Source: Roseburia intestinalis L1-82 (lineage in GTDB: Bacteria > Bacillota > Clostridia > Lachnospirales > Lachnospiraceae). From it: a stretch of DNA of 64,000 bases. Below, piece after piece: positions 1 through 8,315 of this stretch. Every line of letters begins with the position of its first letter. The stretch's first letter is position 1. The stretch spans positions 2,550,001 through 2,614,000 of the forward strand of contig NZ_LR027880.1 in NCBI RefSeq assembly GCF_900537995.1. The letters are read 5' to 3'. The translations under genes and the position numbers were made by a program. Below the pieces are notes generated by a model that was not told the DNA's origin, made no database searches, and worked only from the letters and a program-made list of their open reading frames with translations.

Positions 1-471
1 ATTCAGATAACTCAAACCATTCAACAAATCGAGTTACTGGATAGCCAATTAGAAAAGATTGAAGCTGAGATGACGGATATCATGAAATTCAACGATTCTG
101 TCATCATGACCATTCCTGGTATCGGTTATATCAATGGTGGAATGATTCTTGGTGAAATAGGTGATATTCACCGTTTCTCCAATCCAAACAAGCTGCTTGC
201 TTTTGCTGGTCTGGATCCTTCTGTTTATCAGTCTGGTAACTTTCAGGCTAAGACAACAAGGATGTCCAAACGTGGCTCTCGTGTTTTACGATATGCCCTT
301 GTAAATGCAGCTTGGAACGTTGTCAGAAACAACGCAACCTTCAAGGCTTATTATGATGCCAAGAGAGCTGAAGGCCGGTCTCACTACAATGCACTTGGGC
401 ATTGTTCCGGCAAACTTGTCAGAGTCATCTGGAAGATGCTCACCGACAATGTCGAATTTAACCTCAAATAA
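1..471 (+). CDS. IS110-family transposase, C-terminal part (cut by window start)
   Basis: The reading frame is open from base 1, so the N-terminal DEDD catalytic half lies outside the window. What remains is the Transposase_20 (IS116/IS110/IS902) domain: the helix-hairpin-helix-like segment PGIGYINGGMILGEIGDI, then FAGLDPSVYQSG and the Ser-containing RMSKRGSRVLRYAL, followed by the usual C-terminal helix ending at a TAA at 469-471. IS110 enzymes cut and join element ends guided by a bridge RNA encoded in the element's non-coding flank; the flank downstream of this gene is therefore of interest. It is the only plus-strand gene in the first 20 kb, as expected of an inserted element. Confidence 0.93.
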   Translation: MQITQTIQQIELLDSQLEKIEAEMTDIMKFNDSVIMTIPGIGYINGGMILGEIGDIHRFSNPNKLLAFAGLDPSVYQSGNFQAKTTRMSKRGSRVLRYALVNAAWNVVRNNATFKAYYDAKRAEGRSHYNALGHCSGKLVRVIWKMLTDNVEFNLK

Positions 472-737
472 GAGGTCTGTATACCAATATCGATAGATTT
501 TGAAAAAGCACCCTAAGGGAGCTCTATTAAAGTTACCCTTTTTTACCACCGATATGAAAAAGAAATTTTTTACTAATTTATGGTTGACTTTTCATAGCTG
601 GTCTCCAAACATTACTGATTTTTTGTCTGTCAACAATCAATCAGAACTTTCCATATTTCTGTATTTCCATACGTTTTATAGTGTAGCGTTTCTTCTGCAA
701 TTTTTCAAACATTTTATGCATAATCATGCAATATTAT
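472..737. other. IS110 downstream flank, no gene seen
   Basis: AT-rich non-coding stretch after the transposase. It should contain the right end of the IS110 element, but IS110 elements lack clear terminal inverted repeats and I could not place the boundary. No convincing ORF, promoter or RNA gene was found. Confidence 0.4.
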
Positions 738-889
738 AAAAGAGTATTACTGTTCACTCGTACCTCGTTCCAGTAACGGATTTTACCGATGCTTCGCATT
801 CCAAATCGGCAAAATCTGCTGCCACCACTGTATCATACGGCATTTTCAGTTCAGAAAATGCCTGCCTGTGAACAGTAACAAAAGAGTAT
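738..889. mobile_element. MITE-like inverted-repeat element with 10-bp direct repeats
   Basis: The arms TTACTGTTCAC (747-757) and GTGAACAGTAA (868-878) are perfect inverted repeats enclosing about 110 bp without an ORF. Identical 10-bp direct repeats AAAAGAGTAT sit at 738-747 and 880-889, immediately outside, and look like a target-site duplication. The element carries no transposase, so it would be a non-autonomous (MITE-like) insertion. The right-hand copy of the direct repeat overlaps the terminator of the adjacent ABC gene. Family identity unknown. Confidence 0.6.
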
Positions 890-919
890 CATTCCACTGT
901 GATCTGTGAAATGATACTC
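880..919 (-). terminator. Rho-independent terminator after the CydC-like gene
   Basis: Perfect 10-bp stem GAGTATCATT (884-893) with AATGATACTC (910-919); on the minus strand it is followed by TTTTG. It lies a few bases beyond the stop codon of the CydC-like gene. Confidence 0.75.
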
Positions 920-925
920 CCCCTC

Positions 926-2674
926 TTACATTGCCACTACGTCATCTGCAATCGCCATCGTAGATTTCCGATGCGATACCAGAAGAATTGTTTTATTTTC
1001 TTTTTCCCTGTCAAGACTTCTTAAAATGATTCCCTCATTTAAACTGTCGATATTGCTGGTCGGTTCATCCAAAAATATCATGTCCCCGTCATGTAAAAAT
1101 GCACGCGCAATACCGATGCGCTGACGCTCCCCGCCGGAGACCGAGTCTCCTAACTCCGCTAACTTCGTGTCATAGCCATCCGGCAGTGACAGGATAAATT
1201 CATGCAGTGCCGCTTTTTTTGCCGCTGCAACAACTTCTTCCCTGCTTGCATCCTCTTTTGCAACTTTGATGTTATTTTCGATCGTATCCTCAAACAGGAA
1301 TGTCTCCTGTGTGACGTAGGAAATGCTGCTGCGCAGTGCCGCAGTCGAAATCTCACCGACATTCGTTTTTCCATAACGGATGTCTCCCTCCGATGTCTCA
1401 TAAAAACGCATCAGAAGTTTTAAAAGGGTTGATTTGCCGCATCCGCTCTTTCCTAAGATTCCGTGGATCTTATGTTCGGCAAATACATGATCAAAGTTCT
1501 CTAATACTCCGTTTGGACTTTTTTTATACTCAGCCTGTATTTCCACTTTATCCTCTTTTGTAAACTCAGCCTGTGCTCCTTTTTGCCCCTCTTTTGTCAG
1601 CGCAGACTCATATGCAAAAGATACATGCTCACAGGATATATCACCTTCACACACTGTACTTCCGCCCAAAACATCTTCCACCAGTGGCTCTTCCTCTAAA
1701 ATGTCCAACACACGGTTTCCACTCGCAAGTGTGTGCTGTAAGTTATTCGAAAGTGCGGAAAGTGCCGCCGTCGGACCAAAGGAGCTGATCATTGCGATCA
1801 CCGCGACCATTGCCTGATCCGCGCTCACCGTCCCCTGCTCTGCAAAATGCCCGCAGACTGCTGCCATAAGGACACCCGCGATCAGGATCACTCCGTCAGT
1901 CACGATGCGCTGTATATTTTCTGCCATCTTTAACTTCTGGTTTTTCTGCTCTAACTGTTCTGTCTGGCTGTTCATTTCTCTCAGACGTTTTTCCTGCTGT
2001 CCATACTGCAAAATTTCATCCAGCCCATACAGGTTATCCAGAACGACAGTATTTAATTTTCCAAAGCTGTCACGGTAAATACGCCCGTTCTCAGCGCCGC
2101 GTTTTCCATTGATGATCGGGATCACTGCACCGACGGTCAGATAAAATACGGCTGCAAGAGCTCCCGCTGCCGGATGAATCCGCCCGATAAACCACACCAT
2201 AAAGCCAGATGTGAGTATAGCAATCGCGATCGGGGAGATCGTGTGCGCATAAAATACCTCAAGCAGCTCAATATCACTTGTGATAATGGAGATCAGATTT
2301 CCCTTTTCACTGCCGTCTAATTTTGCCGGGCAGAGTCTCCGCAGCGCGGCAAATACTTTGTGGCGGATCTGTGCTAACAGCTTAAACGCAATATAGTGGT
2401 TGCTTGCCTGCTCCGCATAGCGCAGGATTCCCCTCAGCACTGCAAACACCGCAATCGAAATAAAAATATGTGAAAGCGTCATGCCCTGATAGAGTCCTAA
2501 AACCTGACGGACACCAAACCCTCCTAAGATCGTGATGAATGTCGCCATCAGATTCCCGGCACATCCCATTAAAATTGCAGCAAACATAAACGGAAGCAGC
2601 GGTTTTATCATACCGATCAGCCCCGCCATGACTTTTACACCGCTGCGTGCCCTTTTTTTCTCTTCTCTCTGCAT
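926..2674 (-). CDS. ABC exporter permease/ATPase, CydC-like half
   Basis: 582-residue half-transporter: an N-terminal six-helix exporter domain (about residues 20-310) followed by a nucleotide-binding domain with Walker A GKSGCGKST (408-416), signature VSGGERQRIGIARAF and Walker B MIFLDEPTS. The membrane domain (FGVRQVLG, RGILRYAEQASNHYIAF) resembles CydC rather than drug exporters. CydDC heterodimers act in the cytoplasmic membrane and are linked to thiol export or haem handling for cytochrome assembly; the cargo here is not shown. The start overlaps the stop of the CydD-like gene by one base (TGATG), implying translational coupling. Residues 358-388 contain a 12-residue repeat made by a 36-bp duplication, an insert between the first NBD strand and Walker A. 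An ordinary multidrug exporter is the alternative. Confidence 0.82.
   Translation of the reverse strand: MQREEKKRARSGVKVMAGLIGMIKPLLPFMFAAILMGCAGNLMATFITILGGFGVRQVLGLYQGMTLSHIFISIAVFAVLRGILRYAEQASNHYIAFKLLAQIRHKVFAALRRLCPAKLDGSEKGNLISIITSDIELLEVFYAHTISPIAIAILTSGFMVWFIGRIHPAAGALAAVFYLTVGAVIPIINGKRGAENGRIYRDSFGKLNTVVLDNLYGLDEILQYGQQEKRLREMNSQTEQLEQKNQKLKMAENIQRIVTDGVILIAGVLMAAVCGHFAEQGTVSADQAMVAVIAMISSFGPTAALSALSNNLQHTLASGNRVLDILEEEPLVEDVLGGSTVCEGDISCEHVSFAYESALTKEGQKGAQAEFTKEDKVEIQAEYKKSPNGVLENFDHVFAEHKIHGILGKSGCGKSTLLKLLMRFYETSEGDIRYGKTNVGEISTAALRSSISYVTQETFLFEDTIENNIKVAKEDASREEVVAAAKKAALHEFILSLPDGYDTKLAELGDSVSGGERQRIGIARAFLHDGDMIFLDEPTSNIDSLNEGIILRSLDREKENKTILLVSHRKSTMAIADDVVAM
1526..1597. 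repeat. In-frame 36-bp tandem duplication in the CydC-like gene
   Basis: Units 1526-1561 and 1562-1597 share ACTCAGCCTGT at the start and CCTCTTTTGT at the end. On the minus strand each encodes a TKE..K..QAE peptide, placed in a loop just before the ATP-binding core. Confidence 0.8.
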
Positions 2675-4431
2675 CAGACTGCCTCCTTTGCATATCGTTC
2701 TAATTCCTGCTGTGTCTCATAAAGGCTGCAGTAATATCCCTTTCTCTCCATCAGCTCATCATGAGTTCCTGCTTCCTCGATCACGCCGTCTTTCATGACA
2801 AGGATCTGGTCTGCATCCACCACGTTCGCAAGGCGGTGGGAAATTAAGATTACCGTTTTCTTATGTGCGAGCTCACGGATAACCTCCATGATCTTATTCT
2901 CGCTCTCCACGTCCACATTTGAGGTTGCCTCATCAAATATGTAAATGTCACTGTCGTGCAGCAGTGCCCGCGCAAGCGCAAGACGCTGTTTCTGCCCGCC
3001 GGACAGATTAGATGCTTTCTCCGTGATCTCCATCGATAATCCGCCTTTTTCGAAAATCGTATCATAGAGGTCAACCGCCTTCAATGCCGTTTGCATCTCA
3101 TCCTCTGTTGCATCCGCACATCCCATACTGAGATTTTCACGCACGGTTCCCGCAAAGAGATAACTGTCATGGCGCACTCCCGTAATTTTCTGATACAGTG
3201 CATCCGGTGCAATTTCGCGGATATTGACACCGCCGACTGTGACTGTGCCGGAAAAAATATCTGCACCATCTCCTTCACCCATCATCAGAGATGCCGCCGT
3301 ACTCTTTCCACAGCCGGACACTCCGACGAGAGCCGTAAACTCACCCTCTTTTGCCGTAAAAGAAATACCTTTTAAAACAGGCTTTTCCGGTTCGTAGGCA
3401 AATGACACATCGGAAAATACAATATCGTCTCCCTCCATCTTTGTATTCGTCCCGCACTGCGGCAGCGGCTCATCGAGCAATTTAAAAATCTTGTCCGCAG
3501 CCGCATTTCCATTCATCGCGATATGAAAAAAAGAACCTAAAAGGCGCAGCGGCAGGAAAAATTCTGCTGAGATCAGTATGATAAAAATACATTGTGCCAG
3601 CGTGATATGCAAAGCCCGAAGTTCCAGCACACTAAAGACAATCCCGATCCCCGCTCCGCCATACGCAACGAGATCCATGATGCTGATGGAATTGAGCTGC
3701 ATGATCAGCACACGCATCGTTACCCTGCGGAACTGCTCTGCCTCCTCATCCATCTTTTTTGCATAGCGCTCATCCGCCTGATAAATTTTTAAGGTGGTCA
3801 GTCCCTGTAAATTTTCCAGAAAAGAATCCCCGAGTTCCGTGTAGCTGCCCCAGTACTTTGCCAGAAGCTTTTTCGCAAACTTCTGCACGGCAACGATGGA
3901 AACCGGGATCAAAGGAACACAGAGGAGCAGCACGACCGCCGTTTTGAGGCTCATGCTTCCAACAATGCAAAACAGTGTCAGGGGTGCAAGCAGGCTGTAG
4001 AAAAACTGCGGCACATACTTTCCAAAATAAATCTCTAACTGCTCCACGCCCTCCGTGCTGATCTGGACGATCTCAGATGTTGCAAAATGTGCGTGGTAAG
4101 AGCTGCCGAGCTTCATTAATTTCTCATAGACAAGCTCTCGCAGCTTTCTTTTCACCTGCGTCGAGGCAGCAAAAGACAACCGGCTTCCGATGCCTGTAAA
4201 CACTGCACGTCCGATATAAACTGCCGCAAAGACAATAAACAGCTTCGCGATATCTCCCTCTCCAACGTTTTTGTTCCCCAGAAGCAGTTTTTCCAGAAAA
4301 ACGCCGATGGCATACATCAGCGCCACATTACAGAGCAGTGAGCCCCACTGTGCGGCGACCATTCCTGCCACATACTTCTGATTCTCCTTAAATTCCTTCA
4401 TTAGTCTCTTATGAAACATGTTATTCTCCAT
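2674..4431 (-). CDS. ABC exporter permease/ATPase, CydD-like half
   Basis: 585 residues: exporter membrane domain (about 15-310) and nucleotide-binding domain with Walker A GVSGCGKST (370-378), signature NLSGGQKQRLALARAL and Walker B IYIFDEATS. The segment SFLENLQGLTTLKIYQAD in the cytoplasmic loop is characteristic of CydD-type proteins. It presumably pairs with the downstream CydC-like half to form one heterodimeric exporter. The gene follows the YgbA-like gene by about 35 bp and both lie downstream of an iron-box-like operator, so it is inferred to be expressed when iron is scarce. YbtPQ/IrtAB-type iron-siderophore transporters are an alternative functional class that shares both architecture and iron regulation. 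Confidence 0.83.
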   Translation of the reverse strand: MENNMFHKRLMKEFKENQKYVAGMVAAQWGSLLCNVALMYAIGVFLEKLLLGNKNVGEGDIAKLFIVFAAVYIGRAVFTGIGSRLSFAASTQVKRKLRELVYEKLMKLGSSYHAHFATSEIVQISTEGVEQLEIYFGKYVPQFFYSLLAPLTLFCIVGSMSLKTAVVLLLCVPLIPVSIVAVQKFAKKLLAKYWGSYTELGDSFLENLQGLTTLKIYQADERYAKKMDEEAEQFRRVTMRVLIMQLNSISIMDLVAYGGAGIGIVFSVLELRALHITLAQCIFIILISAEFFLPLRLLGSFFHIAMNGNAAADKIFKLLDEPLPQCGTNTKMEGDDIVFSDVSFAYEPEKPVLKGISFTAKEGEFTALVGVSGCGKSTAASLMMGEGDGADIFSGTVTVGGVNIREIAPDALYQKITGVRHDSYLFAGTVRENLSMGCADATEDEMQTALKAVDLYDTIFEKGGLSMEITEKASNLSGGQKQRLALARALLHDSDIYIFDEATSNVDVESENKIMEVIRELAHKKTVILISHRLANVVDADQILVMKDGVIEEAGTHDELMERKGYYCSLYETQQELERYAKEAV

Positions 4432-4465
4432 TCTTGCGCTCTATCCTGTCACAGATACTTTTCTT

Positions 4466-4819
4466 TTATGAATCCGCCTGTTTCCTCTTATTCTGCAAAG
4501 TCACTTTCACATGACGGATCGCAAGTACCGGATGCACAAACAACATTCTCGGTCCTGCATAGCGCATCACTTTTCTTATTTCTTCCTGCATTTCTTTTGA
4601 ATAACAGTGTACTTTACATGCACTGCAGAACGTCTTTGTCTCCATAAACGGACAATGCATGGTGCGCGCTGTCGTATACTCCTTTAACTTTTCACACTGC
4701 CCGCACAGCTCCCCACGTTTTGTCCCGTGACTGCCATGGCAGTAGATCTCTATCATGGATGAAACCGTCTCTACCTCCTTTTTGCGTTTGTCCTGTATCT
4801 TTTTTGTTTCTGTTTTCAT
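4466..4819 (-). CDS. YgbA-like, nitrous oxide-stimulated promoter family protein
   Basis: 117-residue Cys-rich protein with C..C (GELCGQCEKL), HCPF, and FCSACKVHCY motifs followed by RKVMRYAGPRMLFVHPVLA, the hallmark of the YgbA_NO family (PF11756). E. coli ygbA belongs to the NsrR regulon and is linked to recovery from nitrosative stress; biochemical function is not settled. The Cys/His pattern suggests a metal or Fe-S site. The ATG at 4819 gives a lysine-rich leader; a shorter start at the Met of MIEIYCHG is possible because no strong ribosome site precedes 4819. It leads the CydDC-like operon, behind the DtxR-type box. Confidence 0.75.
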   Translation of the reverse strand: MKTETKKIQDKRKKEVETVSSMIEIYCHGSHGTKRGELCGQCEKLKEYTTARTMHCPFMETKTFCSACKVHCYSKEMQEEIRKVMRYAGPRMLFVHPVLAIRHVKVTLQNKRKQADS

Positions 4820-4908
4820 ATCCGCTTATCTTTTCAAATCTGCCCTCTCTGCTTTTATTCCTGACAACATTTCTGTCCGCAAAGTATCCCATCCGTTGTT
4901 TCTTTCTA

Positions 4909-4946
4909 TTAGGCTGAACTAACTTTGCCCCGTTAGTCTAACCTAA
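4909..4946 (-). promoter_or_regulatory. DtxR/IdeR-type iron box (two overlapping-style half operators)
   Basis: Inverted repeat: TTAGGCTGAACTAAC (4909-4923) and GTTAGTCTAACCTAA (4932-4946), 12 of 15 positions symmetrical. The minus-strand reading of the right arm, TTAGGTTAGACTAACG, matches the DtxR/IdeR consensus TTAGGTTAGSCTAACC at nearly all positions. It covers the -10 region of the promoter that reads into the YgbA-like gene. Inference: repression by an iron-bound DtxR-family regulator. Confidence 0.7.
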
Positions 4947-4964
4947 TATATAAGTGCTTGTCAA
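4935..4964 (-). promoter_or_regulatory. Promoter of the ygbA-like/cydDC-like operon
   Basis: Minus strand -35 TTGACA (4964-4959), 18-bp spacer, -10 TAGACT (4940-4935). The -10 lies inside the iron box, so repressor binding would block polymerase. Confidence 0.55.
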
Positions 4965-4987
4965 GAAAAAACGGTTTCCATAAAGTA

Positions 4988-5022
4988 GAAAAGACGCAGA
5001 TCCTTACCGGATCTGCGCCTTT
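4988..5022 (-). terminator. Terminator of the coat-protein genes
   Basis: Stem GACGCAGATCC (4993-5003) with GGATCTGCGCC (5009-5019), five-base loop. Minus strand is followed by TTTTC; plus strand by TTTTC as well, so it may work in both directions. Confidence 0.75.
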
Positions 5023-5072
5023 TCATTTCTAATCATAGATCTGCCCGCAAAGCGTTGATCTATTGTTTTGTT

Positions 5073-5345
5073 TTACACTGTCTTCACACACTGTGAAAAC
5101 TTCTGTTTTGCATTTTCTACTTTGTTTGCATCGGCATCTGGTGTCGGATAAAGCCCTCTCTGATGCATCATGTTAAACACATCTTCCTGGATGCAGTGTT
5201 CCTGCTCTAAACAGTGAAGGATCGCATCCCTCACACTGTCGTGCACACATTCATTTGCAAATGCATTATAGTTATTTGTTGCCGCCTTCTCAGCCGTGAG
5301 TGCATCGGCTAAGATCTCTTTGTCTGTATAAATCTGCTCAGTCAT
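5073..5345 (-). CDS. Spore coat protein, CotF-like
   Basis: 90-residue acidic helical protein with the CotF-family pattern: TDKEILADALTAEKAATNNY, then a central helix ending HCLEQEHCIQEDVFNMMHQRG. Members form a ferritin-like helical bundle and are found in the coat or on spore-related surfaces. The start has a good ribosome site (GGGAGGAAG). It lies 23 bp after another small helical protein and both share one terminator, indicating a two-gene operon. The coat role is from the family, not shown here. Confidence 0.75.
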   Translation of the reverse strand: MTEQIYTDKEILADALTAEKAATNNYNAFANECVHDSVRDAILHCLEQEHCIQEDVFNMMHQRGLYPTPDADANKVENAKQKFSQCVKTV

Positions 5346-5368
5346 GATCTTCCTCCCTCTCTTATTCC

Positions 5369-5554
5369 TTAGCTTAACTGTGCATACAGGGAGTTAAAAT
5401 GTCCCTGATGTTTCTGGGAAATCTCCGTAAATTTTGCACTGATTTCCTGATCCTCTGTGTGTTCTGCAAGCATCTGGAATTTTTTGATCAGAAGATCCTC
5501 CTCGGTCAGCAGATCATTTAACACGGATAACTCTTTTTCTGATAACTGGCTCAT
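5369..5554 (-). CDS. Small helical protein, CotF/ferritin-like
   Basis: 61 residues, MSQLSEKELSVLNDLLTEED at the N-terminus. The pattern of a helix, LIKKFQMLAEHTED, then EISQKHQGHFNSLYAQL resembles small coat F-type proteins in which such a short partner precedes the longer one. The ATG at 5554 is chosen because GGAGGTGG precedes it; a longer frame to 5602 has no ribosome site. Same operon as the CotF-like gene. Confidence 0.68.
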   Translation of the reverse strand: MSQLSEKELSVLNDLLTEEDLLIKKFQMLAEHTEDQEISAKFTEISQKHQGHFNSLYAQLS

Positions 5555-5654
5555 GTTCCACCTCCATATTTTAAATCTATCGTCGGCATATCGTCTTGAC
5601 ATTGACTCGCCTAAACAATAGTGTGGTCAGAACCTGTCAGATTATGCATCTCAT

Positions 5655-7244
5655 TTAAAGTAATCCATCACCAGTTACCAGCTCATCTAAAACAGCATAC
5701 ATCTGTTTAATATCTACCGGCTTACTTAAGTGGGCATTCATTCCTGCATCAAATGATTTTTTTACATCCTCCTCAAATACATTTGCGGTCATCGCAACAA
5801 TCGGTACCGTTTTACTGTCCGAATGATCCGATTCACGGATACAGCGTGTGGCAGCAAGTCCATCCATGACCGGCATCCGGATATCCATCAGGATCACATC
5901 ATAATATCCCGGTTCATGCTTCAAAAACTGTTCCACGCCCGCTTTTCCGTTCTCAGCGATATCCACCATAAAATTCTTATGTATCAGAATGTTTCTTGTA
6001 ATTTCAATATTGATTTCATTATCTTCGACAAGCAATGCCCTTTTCCCGGAAAAATCATATTCCTGATAAGTCGTCCGCTCTGTCCTCCGTCTGTCCTCTT
6101 TTGCAGTCTTTAATGGAACCGTCACGACAAACGCGGAGCCTTTTCCTTTCTCACTGTACACATCAATCTTACCGCCCATAAAATCAATAATATTTTTGGA
6201 AATGGTAAGTCCTAATCCGGTTCCACCGCTTAACGTCGTATTTCTGTCATCTTCCTGTGCAAATGCATCAAAAATGTGCGGCAGAAAATTCTGTTCCATA
6301 CCGATTCCATTATCCCGGATCTCGAAACGGAAGATCGTTTCCTGTTCTCCTCTGGTAAAAAGCTCTATAATAAAAAATACGCTTCCCTCCGGCTGTGTAT
6401 ATTTTACAGCGTTTTCTAAAATCGCTGACAGCGCCTCATTTAATTTTTCACGGTCAAACAGATATTGATCCGCAAATGAACCACGTCTCTGTACAGAAAA
6501 AGAAATCTTCTTCTCCTGCGCCTTATCTGAAAACTCTTTCTCGATATGTGTGAGGAATGCTTCAAAATCCGTACTTTCCTCATGGAATGCAACACGGCCG
6601 CTCTCTAAGAGCGAAAGGTTTAAAATATCATCCATACAGGAACGCAGAAACTGTGCCGACATCTCAATCTTGTCAAAATTTTCCAGAACCTTTTTTTCAT
6701 CGCCAAGATTTGCCCTGCTCAGATAGGAAAGTCCGATAATTGAATTAAGGGGCGTACGGATTTCATGGCTCATGCGCTCTAAAAATTCACTCTTGGAACG
6801 ATCCGCACGCTTTGCCGCCAGCATTGCATCATAAATCTCTCTCTGGCGATTCTGTTCTTCTTCATAATTATCCGTAACATCTCTGCGCACAAAAACAAGG
6901 GTCATTTTTGTCTTGTCATAATAGTGGATATTCATTGATTTCCGACGGTATTCCCCGCCGCACAACAAACGGTAATTAATGACGAAACGTTCTTTTTTCT
7001 GTAAATTTTCTTGCAGACGTTCCAGCCTAAACTCCCTCTCGCACATTTCTCTGTCTTCCGGATGTACATACTTTGGAATTGTCACATCATTGACCTTCTG
7101 GTAATCCCCATCAATCGGCGGCATAACATCCGCATCCTCATTGGTAACAATGGTATGTACCATCCCATCTTCCAGATCTACATATGAAATAAAATCAATT
7201 TCTTCTTTTATAACGCTCTCCAAAATTGCCCGCTGTTTTTCCAT
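5655..7244 (-). CDS. Hybrid sensor histidine kinase with receiver domain
   Basis: 529 residues with no transmembrane helix: an N-terminal PAS-like sensor (about 10-130), HisKA with phospho-acceptor His160 in RMSHEIRTPLNSIIGLS, a HATPase_c domain with N box (EALSAILENAVKYT), G1 (DNGIGM) and G2 (GGTGLGLTISK), then a C-terminal receiver with acidic pair (LLVEDN), phospho-acceptor Asp454 (ILMDIRMPVMDG) and Lys (LSKPVD). It is therefore a cytoplasmic sensor passing phosphate internally and probably on to another protein. It has no adjacent response regulator. The ligand is unknown. Close relatives are numerous in Lachnospiraceae signalling via PAS domains. Confidence 0.9.
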   Translation of the reverse strand: MEKQRAILESVIKEEIDFISYVDLEDGMVHTIVTNEDADVMPPIDGDYQKVNDVTIPKYVHPEDREMCEREFRLERLQENLQKKERFVINYRLLCGGEYRRKSMNIHYYDKTKMTLVFVRRDVTDNYEEEQNRQREIYDAMLAAKRADRSKSEFLERMSHEIRTPLNSIIGLSYLSRANLGDEKKVLENFDKIEMSAQFLRSCMDDILNLSLLESGRVAFHEESTDFEAFLTHIEKEFSDKAQEKKISFSVQRRGSFADQYLFDREKLNEALSAILENAVKYTQPEGSVFFIIELFTRGEQETIFRFEIRDNGIGMEQNFLPHIFDAFAQEDDRNTTLSGGTGLGLTISKNIIDFMGGKIDVYSEKGKGSAFVVTVPLKTAKEDRRRTERTTYQEYDFSGKRALLVEDNEINIEITRNILIHKNFMVDIAENGKAGVEQFLKHEPGYYDVILMDIRMPVMDGLAATRCIRESDHSDSKTVPIVAMTANVFEEDVKKSFDAGMNAHLSKPVDIKQMYAVLDELVTGDGLL

Positions 7245-7375
7245 AGTATGTTCCTTTTCCGATCCATTTTCACTGTGCTGCTCTGATTTTATGAAACCTG
7301 TTTTTTATTATAACAGTTTTATTTCCTGTTTTAAATAGAAAACCAAAATAAACTGTATCTAAAGTCCTATTTTTG

Positions 7376-8086
7376 TTACTGTTCGTAATCTTCCAGAAAA
7401 CTGTGAAGTCCCATACCTGTATGATATGCAATCACAGTATTTAAATTTACATTTTCCACACTTTTAAAGATATTTGCCGCAATTCCGGGATTTATGTTTT
7501 CAAATTCCTCCAGCAGACGTTTTACTTCTTCCTGCTGGTCTGAAAAGTCCTCTTTCGTTCCTGTTACCATTCCAAACTCCATATTCCATTCTTTCAGATC
7601 CTGCTTATGCACCAGATAAAACGGGCGGATAACCTCTATGCCGCCAAAGTCACGCTCCTTTTCTTTTGGCATCAGAGTACTGATTTCTCCCCTATACAGT
7701 ACGCCCGTAAGTATCATTTCTATCACATCCTCATAGCAGTCTGCCACCGCTAACTTATTACAGCCGGAGTTTTTTACGTCATCCACAGAGTGGAGTTTTT
7801 GCACCGGAATACCAGTCTCTTCTGCAATCCGGATAAATTTTCCGTTATTCTCCTCTTCGAATGAAAAAAAATCCACCTCGAAATCAATCTTTCTGTGGCG
7901 TTTTATCTCCTGAAAACATTTTGCAAGGATCAGTCCATTCCCGCCCTGTGCAATACAGACTGCAACATGATCGCCGTCTTCCACTAACCGGTAGGTGTTG
8001 ATTGCTCTTGCAAAACGTGAAAATATTGTCTTATGATATTTTTTGCGAAGACTAAACTCCGCTTCTTCTTTTCTTGTATCTCCCAT
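7376..8086 (-). CDS. TtcA-like PP-loop protein with degenerate active site
   Basis: 236 residues. The fold pattern of tRNA 2-thiocytidine synthetase TtcA is visible: N-terminal SLRKKYHKTIFSRFARAIN, the PP-loop position VAVCIAQGGNGLILAKC, and GCNKLAVADCYEDVIEMI followed by IRPFYLVHKQDLKEW. But the catalytic SGGKDS motif has become AQGGNGL, the CxxC pair that binds the Fe-S cluster is deleted, and the usual HHxDD stretch is DCYED. Thiolase activity is thus unlikely; a binding or regulatory role is inferred. ATG 8086 is chosen for its GGAG ribosome site; a longer frame to 8356 is not supported. It is probably a separate transcription unit from the SleB gene. Confidence 0.7.
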   Translation of the reverse strand: MGDTRKEEAEFSLRKKYHKTIFSRFARAINTYRLVEDGDHVAVCIAQGGNGLILAKCFQEIKRHRKIDFEVDFFSFEEENNGKFIRIAEETGIPVQKLHSVDDVKNSGCNKLAVADCYEDVIEMILTGVLYRGEISTLMPKEKERDFGGIEVIRPFYLVHKQDLKEWNMEFGMVTGTKEDFSDQQEEVKRLLEEFENINPGIAANIFKSVENVNLNTVIAYHTGMGLHSFLEDYEQ

Positions 8087-8255
8087 GGAAACTCCATTCT
8101 TGTTTTTTTGCTGAAAATTCACTCTATAATAAATTGTACACGTTCTAAACACACTGTCATCAGGAACAATAAACAATCGAATGCGCGTTCCCCAGACATT
8201 CCGGTGCCAAGAATCAGTATAATTTCTCCGCAGAGGGAAGTCAATTTCTAATATC

Positions 8256-8307
8256 AAAAAAAGAACTTCCCGGTCTGAAAAATTTTCATGACCGTTCCGT
8301 TCTTTTT
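8256..8307 (-). terminator. Terminator of the SleB-like gene
   Basis: Stem AAGAACTTCCCGGTC (8261-8275) pairs with GACCGTTCCGTTCTT (8290-8304) with two mismatches; followed on the minus strand by a run of T. It lies just inside/after the gene end at 8316. Confidence 0.6.
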
Positions 8308-8315
8308 CCGTTGTG

